NCBI RefSeq assembly: GCF_000019525.1
Contig: NC_010506.1
Coordinates: 5,518,001-5,582,000 of the forward strand
Length of the DNA: 64,000 nt
Origin: Shewanella woodyi ATCC 51908
GTDB taxonomy: Bacteria > Pseudomonadota > Gammaproteobacteria > Enterobacterales > Shewanellaceae
Reading direction: 5' to 3'
The stretch's first letter is position 1; each line of letters starts with the position of its first letter. The notes beneath the pieces were generated by a model that was given only the letters and a program-made list of their open reading frames with translations, did no database searches and was not told the origin of the DNA. Below, piece after piece: positions 19,355 to 27,387 of this stretch. The position numbers and the translations under genes are program-made.

Positions 19355-19996
19355 TTAAATCCCATACTGATCGCGATAAGCACTAACAGATTCAAGCTGA
19401 GCTTCCATACCAGGCTTTTCAGATAAGTAGTTGATCAAATCGCCTAGCTTAATAATAGAGACAATATCACAGCCGAAATCACGCTCAACTTCCTGAATAG
19501 CAGAAAGCTCGCCTTTACCTTTCTCTTGACGATCCAGCGCAATTAACACACCGGCAAGCTTAGCTTCATGGGCGGCAATAATCTCCATCGACTCACGAAT
19601 AGCGGTACCAGCAGTGATCACGTCATCAACCAACATTACACGGCCTTTTAGCTCGCTCCCTACTAGGCTACCGCCTTCACCGTGATCTTTCTTCTCTTTA
19701 CGGTTAAAGCAGTAAGGAATATCGATATCATGATGCTCACACAGAGCTACAGCCGTTGTCGTCGCAATCGGGATCCCCTTATATGCAGGGCCAAAAAGTA
19801 GATCATGCTCAATACCAGAATCCACTAAAGCAGCAGCATAGAAACGACCAAGGCGAGCCAGATCACGCCCCGTATTAAACAGGCCAGCATTGAAAAAATA
19901 GGGGCTTGTACGGCCTGATTTTAACGTAAATTCGCCAAATCTAAGTACCTGACGCTCTAATGCAAACTCGATAAACTCACGCTGATAGGCTTTCAC
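19355..19996 (-). CDS. pyrE: Orotate phosphoribosyltransferase
   Basis: PyrE joins orotate and PRPP to give orotidine monophosphate in pyrimidine synthesis. The 213-residue protein equals the E. coli length and has the PRPP-binding loop [17 protein letters not shown] and the catalytic loop lysines in [13 protein letters not shown]. It lies 87 bp downstream of rph on the same strand, as in E. coli, with a terminator between them. Confidence 0.97.
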   Translation of the reverse strand: MKAYQREFIEFALERQVLRFGEFTLKSGRTSPYFFNAGLFNTGRDLARLGRFYAAALVDSGIEHDLLFGPAYKGIPIATTTAVALCEHHDIDIPYCFNRKEKKDHGEGGSLVGSELKGRVMLVDDVITAGTAIRESMEIIAAHEAKLAGVLIALDRQEKGKGELSAIQEVERDFGCDIVSIIKLGDLINYLSEKPGMEAQLESVSAYRDQYGI

Positions 19997-20044
19997 AATC
20001 TCTCCTTAAAAATGTAGGGGTAACTCTTGTTCAATTTCACTTAC

Positions 20045-20066
20045 AAAAAGGACCCCGTAGGGCCCT
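20045..20066 (-). terminator. Terminator/attenuator hairpin between rph and pyrE
   Basis: On the minus strand AGGGCCC and GGGTCCT pair (one G-U) around a TACG tetraloop, followed by five T. In E. coli the rph-pyrE gap holds the UTP-sensitive pyrE attenuator; this hairpin sits in the equivalent place, so the same control is an inference. Confidence 0.7.
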
Positions 20067-20083
20067 AATAACAAAAACAATGA

Positions 20084-20797
20084 TTAGCTCAATGCAGCTT
20101 TCTGTACATCAACAATCTCACGAATACCGTGCTTAGCCAGCTCAAGCAAGCTAAGAAGCTCTTCATGGCTAAACGGCTCACCTTCAGCGGTACCTTGAAT
20201 CTCGATCATCTTGCCAGTTTCTGTCATCACGACATTCATATCGGTTTCAGCTTCACTATCTTCGATATATTCGAGATCACAGATAGGCTCACCTTTATAG
20301 ATACCAACACTAACCGCGGCAATCAGGAACTTAAGTGGGTTATTCTTCAAAATACCTTTGCCACGAGCCCAGTTTAGCGCATCAACTAGCGCAACGCAGG
20401 CACCTGTAATCGCTGCAGTACGCGTACCGCCATCGGCTTGAATCACATCACAATCGATCACTATGGTATTTTCACCAAGTGCCTTCATATCCACAGCTGC
20501 ACGAAGAGAGCGACCAATAAGACGTTGGATCTCTTGAGTACGGCCAGACTGCTTACCGCGAGCCGCTTCACGATCCATGCGGCTATGAGTAGAACGAGGC
20601 AACATGCCATATTCAGCCGTTACCCAACCTTGGCCTTTTCCTTTTAGAAAACGTGGCACCCCTTCGGTGAAACTTGCAGTACACAGCACTTTAGTTTCGC
20701 CAAACTCTACCAAAACAGAGCCTTCAGCATGGGCTGTAAACTGACGTGTAATTGTCACTGGGCGAGATTGTGCTGGCGTTCTGTCATTTGGGCGCAT
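20084..20797 (-). CDS. rph: Ribonuclease PH
   Basis: RNase PH is a phosphorolytic 3'-5' exonuclease that trims tRNA 3' ends. The 237-residue protein is full length (family about 238) with [20 protein letters not shown] at the start, [19 protein letters not shown], and [15 protein letters not shown]; the phosphate-binding region ([11 protein letters not shown]) is intact. It is divergent from yicC and upstream of pyrE. Confidence 0.97.
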   Translation of the reverse strand: MRPNDRTPAQSRPVTITRQFTAHAEGSVLVEFGETKVLCTASFTEGVPRFLKGKGQGWVTAEYGMLPRSTHSRMDREAARGKQSGRTQEIQRLIGRSLRAAVDMKALGENTIVIDCDVIQADGGTRTAAITGACVALVDALNWARGKGILKNNPLKFLIAAVSVGIYKGEPICDLEYIEDSEAETDMNVVMTETGKMIEIQGTAEGEPFSHEELLSLLELAKHGIREIVDVQKAALS

Positions 20798-21009
20798 AGG
20801 AAATTCCTGTATTCATAAATCTAATGGCAATTGAGCTACATGATTTTGAGTGGGTGATTTTGGATCGATATTATAGGGGGTTGTGCCCTTGGATGCCACG
20901 ATATTCCGATCCATAACGTAAAGCTCGCCGAGATTACTTTGACGCACAAGTTTAGGGGTCTATAATCCCTGTTCACTTTGCCGTTTTAAACAAATTGGAA
21001 TACAGACCC

Positions 21010-21873
21010 ATGATTCAAAGCATGACAGCCTACGCTCGAATCGAGCACAAAGCAGAATGGGGCACAGCCTCTTGGGAAATCCGTTCAGTCAATCAGCGCT
21101 ATTTAGAGACCTACCTGCGCCTGCCAGAACACTTCCGAAGCCTTGAACCTCTGCTAAGAGACCGTCTGCGTAAGCGCCTTAATCGTGGCAAAATTGAGGT
21201 GAATCTAAGATACGATCTTGCTGATAATAAAAACAGTGAGCTACAGCTAAATCAAGACTTAGCAAAGCAACTTGTCAATGCAGCCAACTGGGTGAAACAG
21301 GAAGCGGGTCAAGGTGAATTAAACCTAGTTGATATCCTAAAGTGGCCTGGCGTTATGTCTGGCAGCGAGCAGGATATGGATGCTTTAGGCAAAGAGCTAC
21401 TTACCGCTTTTGATAGTGCTATCGATCAATTTATCGAAGCCCGTGGCCGTGAAGGTGAAGCGATTAAAACCATGCTACAAACCCGTCTCGACGCTATCGT
21501 TGAGCAAGTGGCTATCGTTCGTGAACATATGCCAACCGTCATGCAGTGGCAACGTGACAAGCTAACCAATCGTCTAGCTGAGATAACAGGTGAACTCGAT
21601 CCAGCCCGACTCGAACAAGAGATGGTTATCCTAGCGCAAAAAATGGATGTTGCCGAAGAGATGGATAGGCTCGATGCCCATGTCGCCGAAACACAACGCA
21701 TCCTCAAAAAAGGTGGCGCACAAGGCCGTCGACTCGACTTTATGATGCAAGAGTTCAACCGCGAATCAAACACCCTAGCGTCTAAGTCAATCAGTGCAGA
21801 AGTGACAGCAGCAGCGGTAGAGCTTAAGGTACTTATCGAGCAGATGAGAGAACAAATTCAGAACGTGGAATAA
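21010..21873 (+). CDS. yicC: YicC/YloC-family endoribonuclease, complete copy
   Basis: YicC-family proteins are endoribonucleases implicated in small-RNA turnover. Starting at MIQSMTAYAR (21010) gives 287 residues, the E. coli length; an in-frame ATG five codons earlier is less conserved. Both family blocks are present: SMTAYARIE / WEIRSVNQRYLE at the N-terminus and MQEFNRESNTLASKS at the C-terminus. The last 405 bp (from 21469) are closely repeated at 23793-24185, downstream of a hipBA module, so its 3' half may be of foreign origin. Confidence 0.94.
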   Translation: MIQSMTAYARIEHKAEWGTASWEIRSVNQRYLETYLRLPEHFRSLEPLLRDRLRKRLNRGKIEVNLRYDLADNKNSELQLNQDLAKQLVNAANWVKQEAGQGELNLVDILKWPGVMSGSEQDMDALGKELLTAFDSAIDQFIEARGREGEAIKTMLQTRLDAIVEQVAIVREHMPTVMQWQRDKLTNRLAEITGELDPARLEQEMVILAQKMDVAEEMDRLDAHVAETQRILKKGGAQGRRLDFMMQEFNRESNTLASKSISAEVTAAAVELKVLIEQMREQIQNVE

Positions 21874-21927
21874 CTACTTCTGAGCTTGTGAAAGTCGCTT
21901 TAAAAGACAAGCAGTAAAATATTAGAG

Positions 21928-21951
21928 AGCCCAGCTAATGCTGGGCTTTTT
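21928..21951 (+). terminator. Rho-independent terminator after complete yicC
   Basis: AGCCCAGC and GCTGGGCT make a perfect 8-bp stem around TAAT, followed by TTTT. It isolates yicC from the hipBA module downstream. Confidence 0.9.
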
Positions 21952-22044
21952 GTTTGCCCTTTTGGAGCATTGTTGTAAGCCCCTAATTTCTTAGACACTT
22001 ATATTGTTTCTCAAAGTACTGATTTTCGAACTGCGCATCAAAAA

Positions 22045-22159
22045 GTGTACCTTGTTACACGTTTAAAGAGCGCAACCGCATACTTTCGCTAAATGTGTAC
22101 GATCATTCTCTTTTAAGTAAAACAGTTGCCACCCGCGCCAATGGTGTAGGTTGTTACAC
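22045..22159 (+). promoter_or_regulatory. Paired operator-like palindromes upstream of the first hipBA
   Basis: Two 16-bp sites, GTGTACCTTGTTACAC at 22045-22060 and GTGTAGGTTGTTACAC at 22144-22159, share the inverted arms GTGTA/TACAC and differ at two internal positions. Their starts are 99 bp apart, in the 352-bp gap before the antitoxin start at 22226. They are plausible autoregulatory sites for the HipB-like repressor. Confidence 0.65.
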
Positions 22160-22225
22160 TTTCATCTTGATTCATGACATACAAAGTACTAAAGTAACCA
22201 TAAGTACACTTTCAATGGCGGTAAC

Positions 22226-22474
22226 ATGGTCACTCAACTCAATCCAAACACTTTAGGCAAACGAATCAAAGACCGCCGAAAGGCCGCGAACATGACTCAG
22301 GAAGTAGCCGCATCATTCTGTGGTGTTACCAAGAAGACCTTGATCAGAGTCGAAAAAGGCGAAGATGTATACTTTTCAACGATAGTGAAAATCCTCAATG
22401 GCCTTGGTATAAAGTTGACCTTCGATACTCCCAATAGCGAAAACAAATTAGGTGGCAGTAATGAGTGGTTCTAA
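22226..22474 (+). CDS. HipB-like XRE antitoxin, module 1
   Basis: The 82-residue protein is an XRE-type helix-turn-helix protein ([20 protein letters not shown], then [20 protein letters not shown]). HipB proteins bind the HipA toxin and repress their own operon. The stop overlaps the start of the hipA-like gene by 14 bp, the usual coupling. Paired palindromes upstream are likely operators. Confidence 0.88.
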   Translation: MVTQLNPNTLGKRIKDRRKAANMTQEVAASFCGVTKKTLIRVEKGEDVYFSTIVKILNGLGIKLTFDTPNSENKLGGSNEWF

Positions 22475-23768
22475 CTTTCACACACTTGAGATGCACTTTA
22501 GAGGCAGGGTTATTGGGACGATAGGTTTTGACATAGACACTGAACGATTCTCTATCGAATACACTAAAGCTTGGCAGGAAAATGGTTTTCCTATTTCACC
22601 AAAGCTCCCACTTGATGGCCAAGCTAATAGTTCTCAAATTTCCATTTATCTGACTAACCTACTGCCCGAAAATAAAGGGCTTGATCACCTTATTGAAGCC
22701 CTAGGTATTGCCAAAAGTAATACATTTGCTTTGATCAAAAGCATTGGATTCGATACCTCAGGTGCAATATTGTATCTGCCTGTGGCCACCAAGCCACCAG
22801 TAACCTCTTTTACCCCAATTAGTAAAGCAGATCTTATCAAGCGAATCGAAGATCCTGAACATTGGCCGATGGAAGTCTGGGACGGAAAACCACGCCTTTC
22901 CGTTGCAGGGGTTCAATCAAAATTAAACCTGTTCCACACCGACACAGAATACGGATTTGGTGAAGGTGAGCTGTGTTCAACCCACATCATTAAATTTGAA
23001 AAAAGCAATCAGCAGCACCTCGTACTCAACGAATTTATGACCATGACACTTGCCGACCTCATTGGTATGCAGGTGGCCAAAGTAGAGATATTGCCAATAG
23101 GGAAATACAAAGCGTTATCCGTCACCCGCTTCGATCGCATGTACGATCCTGAGCGTCATATTGTAATGCGTCGTCATCAGATCGATGCATGTCAAGCTCT
23201 GGGCTTTTCCGTCGCAAGAAAGTATGAACGATATCTTGGTAGTGGTCGTGACGTACGAGACATCCGTGAAGGAGTAAGCCTAGAAAAACTGTTTAGTATC
23301 GCAGAGCACTGCGCTAACCCTGCACAAGCCAAGTTTGACATGCTTCGCTGGACAATCTTTAACTTACTCGTCTGCAATGCGGATTCACATGGCAAAAACT
23401 ATTCATTCTATGTCACTCCGAATGGGCTTGAACCGACCCCATGGTATGATCTTGTCAACGTGCAGATGTACCCTGATTTTGATCAAGAGCTTGCTATGGC
23501 TATTGGGGATGAGTTCGAGGCTGATAAGATCCACGCCTACCAATTAATGACATTTGCTGAAGAGTGCGGCATTAAGCAAAACATACTTGAATTAACCCTC
23601 AAGCAACTAGCGAAAGCAATTATCGGTAACCTGGATAAAGCGGCAAACCAAGCTGGGGAGCTTACGGATGCAGAATCCGAGTATGTTGGAGCTTACAAAG
23701 CAACGATTCAAGCACGATGTGAATACTACCTAACTCAGGTTGAAGAAATGAAGCACATTGAGCTATAG
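22461..23768 (+). CDS. HipA-like serine/threonine kinase toxin, module 1
   Basis: HipA kinases phosphorylate translation targets (GltX in E. coli) and cause dormancy. Start ATG 22461 ([11 protein letters not shown]) gives 435 residues; a GTG at 22452 is possible. Visible features: N-terminal couple_hipA region, Ser147 in [14 protein letters not shown] (equivalent to the autophosphorylated Ser150 of E. coli HipA), catalytic Asp308 in [11 protein letters not shown], and the metal-binding Asp in PWYDLVN. All key residues are kept, so it should be active. It is followed 24 bp later by a duplicated yicC 3' end. Confidence 0.9.
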   Translation: MSGSNFHTLEMHFRGRVIGTIGFDIDTERFSIEYTKAWQENGFPISPKLPLDGQANSSQISIYLTNLLPENKGLDHLIEALGIAKSNTFALIKSIGFDTSGAILYLPVATKPPVTSFTPISKADLIKRIEDPEHWPMEVWDGKPRLSVAGVQSKLNLFHTDTEYGFGEGELCSTHIIKFEKSNQQHLVLNEFMTMTLADLIGMQVAKVEILPIGKYKALSVTRFDRMYDPERHIVMRRHQIDACQALGFSVARKYERYLGSGRDVRDIREGVSLEKLFSIAEHCANPAQAKFDMLRWTIFNLLVCNADSHGKNYSFYVTPNGLEPTPWYDLVNVQMYPDFDQELAMAIGDEFEADKIHAYQLMTFAEECGIKQNILELTLKQLAKAIIGNLDKAANQAGELTDAESEYVGAYKATIQARCEYYLTQVEEMKHIEL

Positions 23769-23792
23769 CGAAGTAACAACGCTAATATCAAC

Positions 23793-24185
23793 ACCATGCT
23801 ACAAACCCGTCTCGACGCCATCGTTGAGCAAGTGGCTATCGTCCGTGAACATATGCCAACCGTCATGCAATGGCAACGTGACAAGCTCACCAATCGTCTA
23901 GCTGAGATAACAGGTGAACTCGATCCAGCCCGCCTTGAGCAAGAGATGGTTATCCTAGCGCAGAAGATGGATGTTGCCGAAGAGATGGATAGGCTCGATG
24001 CCCATGTCGCCGAAACACAACGCATCCTCAAAAAAGGTGGCGCACAAGGCCGCCGACTCGACTTTATGATGCAAGAGTTTAACCGCGAATCAAACACTCT
24101 AGCGTCTAAGTCAATCAGTAGCGACGTCACCGCAGCAGCGGTAGAGCTTAAAGTGCTAATTGAGCAGATCCAGAACGTAGAATAA
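23793..24185 (+). pseudogene. Duplicated 3' part of yicC
   Basis: From ACCATG (23793) to the TAA (24183-24185) the sequence repeats the last part of yicC (21469-21873). I count roughly 25 base differences and one 12-bp in-frame deletion near the end. All but two of the differences that fall in codons are silent (Ala-Glu to Ser-Asp before VTAAAVELK). Homology stops at the stop codon. It lacks the N-terminal half and any clear ribosome site, so it is a gene fragment, but its silent divergence shows it evolved as a working gene elsewhere before ending up here. Confidence 0.9.
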
Positions 24186-24355
24186 TCTGTCCAATGTTCG
24201 AGCAGCAATCACAACCAGAGATATGAAAGAAAAATCAAACAAATGAAGCCCACTAGGAATGCACAAAGCTAAATAGCTGCAGTAGTACTTTCTTTAATTC
24301 TCGAGTAAACAGCTATTTACCTCAACGAAACTTGATAACCTACTAACTAGAAACA

Positions 24356-25612
24356 CTAATCAATCCGAAAATCTGGTGATAATCTTTGCCAATGGTTTTG
24401 CAAAGCTTCTTTATGCTCATTCAGCATTGGCAGTTCTTCAAGCATCTCAGGCCACATAGAGCGAGCCTTCTCCATCGTATCTAAAAGATGTGGTTTAATT
24501 GCTACCCATGGAACACCTACACTATTTGACCAATTTTCAAAATGCTCCATTGTCATTTCATACCACTGCTTAGATTTTGTCATATTCAAAGCAAGGTTAT
24601 CATGCTCAATATATGGGGCTGTGAACACCACATCATAGAGCGGCGACAAGCGAGGAGAACGCTGATCTTGGTAGATAATGGTCCAGTTCTTTAAATGAGC
24701 ATCGCCATTACCCAACAGTATATTAATCAGTAATCTTCTCGCCATTTGCTGCACATCATCTAAGCGATCATTACTAGTACGAAATAACACCTGCCCTAGC
24801 TGTTCATAATTAACTTTCTGATATTTATCTGAAGGGTATAAGCCGAAGATCTGAGCAAAATCTTCAGTATGCACTCGTCCTTCATGAGTACGATCAAAAC
24901 GCTTTATACCATAAGCATATGTTTCATCGGGGAGCCTGATATTCGGTAGGCCTTCTAATTCATCGAGTTTAATCAAACGTATCTCTGGAATATTAGCACC
25001 AGCGGCTTCGGCTAACCTCATACAGGTATACTCATTAACAGACACACCTTTATGCACCGTTGAAGGCGTTTTAATAATCCACATATCTTCAGAGATTTCC
25101 TGATCAATGTGATAGTGCCCATCTACATGAGAAGATGAGAATTTCATCTGCACACCAGCAAGTGAGAATTTAGTATCTGCATGTTTAACGTTAATCTGCT
25201 GTGGCTCAGTAACTAAACGTTGCTCTAATGCCCAACTGGGCATATCTCCCGCCTTAATTGGCAACGCCACTAATGCACCTGGTAAATTAGTCCCTAAATA
25301 GGCCAAAATCGAGAACTCATTATTCACGTGACATTGAAGCGCTTTCGCCACAATCTCTCTTAAGATCCCCTCTGGTAATAAATTCGATAATACAGGGGGG
25401 ATCTTTTCACTGCGGATTTGAGGCTTATTAAAATAATTAGGATCTTGAAGCTGCCTAAGTGTCAGCACTGGTCGCTCATGCTGACACATTGCAATATATA
25501 CAGGGTTAAAACTAAGTATGTTCTTCCCACCAGCATAATGAGCAACAACGCCAATATCGATACCGTGTAGCTGAATATTCAACCCTTCAACTTGTTCTAT
25601 TTGTTTGCTCAT
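24356..25612 (-). CDS. HipA-like kinase toxin, module 2
   Basis: This 418-residue protein is a second, distantly related HipA-family kinase. The N-terminal subdomain is followed by KFSLAGVQMKFS (position of the phospho-serine loop), IIKTPS (ATP-binding lysine region), the catalytic NGDAHLKNW and the metal-binding LSPLYDVV. NGDAHLKNW is closer to canonical HipA than the NADSHGKN of module 1. Its ATG overlaps the antitoxin stop (ATGA). It is transcribed opposite to module 1 and ends 170 bp from the yicC fragment. Confidence 0.9.
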   Translation of the reverse strand: MSKQIEQVEGLNIQLHGIDIGVVAHYAGGKNILSFNPVYIAMCQHERPVLTLRQLQDPNYFNKPQIRSEKIPPVLSNLLPEGILREIVAKALQCHVNNEFSILAYLGTNLPGALVALPIKAGDMPSWALEQRLVTEPQQINVKHADTKFSLAGVQMKFSSSHVDGHYHIDQEISEDMWIIKTPSTVHKGVSVNEYTCMRLAEAAGANIPEIRLIKLDELEGLPNIRLPDETYAYGIKRFDRTHEGRVHTEDFAQIFGLYPSDKYQKVNYEQLGQVLFRTSNDRLDDVQQMARRLLINILLGNGDAHLKNWTIIYQDQRSPRLSPLYDVVFTAPYIEHDNLALNMTKSKQWYEMTMEHFENWSNSVGVPWVAIKPHLLDTMEKARSMWPEMLEELPMLNEHKEALQNHWQRLSPDFRID

Positions 25613-25920
25613 TTTTGATCCTCAGATCCAAACCAAAACCCTAAATCATCTGAATCATCTTCTAGCGATTCAACACTGGCATCGCTAGAAGCGGCCTCTA
25701 ATTTCGGTTGTTGAATATTGCTTTCTTTAGGGGCAATGGTTAATTCCATATTCAAACCATCTAGAACACGTAACAGAGTAGACAACTTCATATCGCTACC
25801 TGCTTCGATACGCTGGTATTGCTGCTGCTTCATACCAATGCGCATATACATATCTTTTTGTTCCATCTGAAGCTGTTTACGTCGAGATGAAAGTAGTTTG
25901 GAAATTTGCTCAATCGTCAT
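25609..25920 (-). CDS. HipB-like XRE antitoxin, module 2
   Basis: The start is taken as ATG 25920 (MTIEQISKLLSSRRKQL, 103 residues); in-frame GTG 25923 and TTG 25929 are alternatives. An XRE helix-turn-helix covers residues about 5-60 (RRKQLQMEQKDMYMRIGMKQ, then QYQRIEAGSDMKLSTLL), and an acidic tail (about 70-103) could lie on the toxin. Four operator-like sites at an exact 30-bp period lie directly upstream. Confidence 0.87.
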   Translation of the reverse strand: MTIEQISKLLSSRRKQLQMEQKDMYMRIGMKQQQYQRIEAGSDMKLSTLLRVLDGLNMELTIAPKESNIQQPKLEAASSDASVESLEDDSDDLGFWFGSEDQK

Positions 25921-25935
25921 CACACCCAACCTTAA

Positions 25936-26041
25936 ACAATAAAAAAGTTGTACACAAACGCATAAACAACATATTAGTTGTAAATAGTACCATAAACAAC
26001 TTATTGGATGTATTTGACTCGTAGTACAACTTAAGAGTTGT
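25936..26041 (-). promoter_or_regulatory. Four 16-bp operator-like sites at 30-bp period upstream of hipBA module 2
   Basis: Sites start at 25936 (ACAATAAAAAAGTTGT), 25966 (ACAACATATTAGTTGT), 25996 (ACAACTTATTGGATGT) and 26026 (ACAACTTAAGAGTTGT). The shared form is ACAAC, six bases, GTTGT. The exact 30-bp phase puts all sites close to one face of the helix. They are likely HipB binding sites covering the promoter. Confidence 0.8.
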
Positions 26042-26183
26042 ATCGATACTTTAAGACTCGATAGTCAAAGCTTTTAAACTTTGGCAAGGTAGTTATGAAA
26101 TGAAGCAAACTCTCCTTCACTGATAAACCAATCAGTGAGTATGTTGGAATAATTGAGAAAGTAGTAAAGCTGCCTTATCGGTA

Positions 26184-26257
26184 ATATGTATAGATAATCG
26201 CATTTTCTATACATATTCGCCGTGACATGTATAGATTGAAGCATTTTCTATATATGT
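26184..26257. repeat. Two stem-loop repeats in the gap upstream of hipBA module 2
   Basis: The first copy is a perfect 11-bp inverted repeat (ATATGTATAGA at 26184-26194, TCTATACATAT at 26206-26216). The second (26225-26257) has arms ACATGTATAGA and TCTATATATGT with one mismatch and the same loop motif GCATTTTC. Further right, ACATGTCGATA occurs at about 26276 and again at about 26318. The 74-bp pair could be operators for an unidentified regulator or RNA hairpins; no gene is seen in 26042-26345. Confidence 0.6.
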
Positions 26258-26345
26258 GACTAGATTGCCCATCCCACATGTCGATAAAAAGGCATTATTT
26301 AAACATGTATATTTTACATGTCGATAGAATCAACATAAAAACCAA

Positions 26346-27071
26346 CTACAACACCTTTAACATCGGCTTTTGTGGGTAGGGGCAAGGAAAATCCCCGGGC
26401 TTAACATCGAGAAAATCATCAGGACTAATGCCACTACCAAAGCGGTAAAGGATGTCATGGATAAAACGATCTACAGGAAAAAACTCATGTTTTTTCCCAC
26501 GATTCCCCCCTACTTTTTTAGGCTGCTGGTTAATGAAATGACTCAACTCCCACGCCTCCTCGCTGTCAAAACAGCTTGGATTGTAATCATCAAATAGTGA
26601 GCGTAGATAGTACTGTATCTCTGAAATGTGGGTTGCTATGCTGCGATCTAAGTTACGAAAAACATGAACCTTAGTTTGATCAAAATACCACTCTATGTTG
26701 TCGAGCACCTGCATACCGTCATCATCGTTTCGAATAAAGCCATTAGCCCTAAGACAGCCAACGGTGTGAAGTTTCCACTGGTTGTAAAAATCTTGCTGTA
26801 GCTGCTCCCAGTCAGGTTTCAGAGGATAATGAGTCATCATGCAGTAACGACTATTGGACTCCATAAACACCACCAGCCAACTGCCGTCATCATAGGGTTG
26901 CCAATGACGACCCGTTAACTGAATCACCTGCCCTTGCCAGCTCACACGATTAGCATTAGTAGTAATGGGTTGTACACCTGGGTTATTACCCTCAGCATCG
27001 GTTATCCGCTCAAATGGCTGTTTCAACATTTTGCACATAGAATTGGATAAACTTAAAAATAGCGCCATCAA
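26346..27071 (-). CDS. Protein of unknown function, 241 residues
   Basis: I do not recognise the family. The protein is soluble, rich in aromatic residues and has the stretches GRHWQPYDDGSWLVVFMESN, NDDDGMQVLDNIEWYFDQ and a C-terminal basic-acidic region (GNRGKKHEFFPVDRF, ISPDDFLDVKPGDFPCPYP). There is no signal peptide; a second ATG at residue 12 (MCKMLK) is possible. It lies in the accessory patch after the hipBA modules. The ends of the protein look intact. Confidence 0.6.
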   Translation of the reverse strand: MMALFLSLSNSMCKMLKQPFERITDAEGNNPGVQPITTNANRVSWQGQVIQLTGRHWQPYDDGSWLVVFMESNSRYCMMTHYPLKPDWEQLQQDFYNQWKLHTVGCLRANGFIRNDDDGMQVLDNIEWYFDQTKVHVFRNLDRSIATHISEIQYYLRSLFDDYNPSCFDSEEAWELSHFINQQPKKVGGNRGKKHEFFPVDRFIHDILYRFGSGISPDDFLDVKPGDFPCPYPQKPMLKVL

Positions 27072-27387
27072 TGTTCACCAAAGTAGAATAGGTTTACCAA
27101 AATTACTCTTAACTTTAGCGATATTTACAGCTAACTCAACACGCAATAGCCAATTGCAGAACAACAGCCTATCCGCTAAGCGTTACACATACTGAAACAC
27201 CTTCCTATTAAAAGTTTTTGGCACAAGTCTGAGCTTACTTCTACGCTTAATAAGCCAATAAATCGAAGAAAAAACTTGGCTCAGTTTTCGAGTGTGCCGT
27301 GCCTAAAGCCCATGCTCATAAAATGTTCATGACCCTTCAACTCATAAAATGGATCCTATATCCCATCAAGATCAATGGAGCGATTTG
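27072..27387. other. 316-bp gap between the unknown gene and the lipoprotein gene
   Basis: This divergent promoter region is AT-rich. I see no convincing gene, repeat or hairpin in it beyond the ribosome site GGAG at 27377-27380 that sets the lipoprotein start. Confidence 0.6.

Noticed and set aside
23735..24208. Minus-strand open frame opposite the yicC fragment, and its twin at 21426-21773
   Set aside because: Both are antisense shadows of yicC coding sequence; the shared protein similarity comes from the duplication.
25936..26041. CRISPR-like array because of the 30-bp period
   Set aside because: The conserved part is a 16-bp dyad with variation, the gaps are AT-rich promoter sequence, there are only four units and no cas genes; an operator array fits better.
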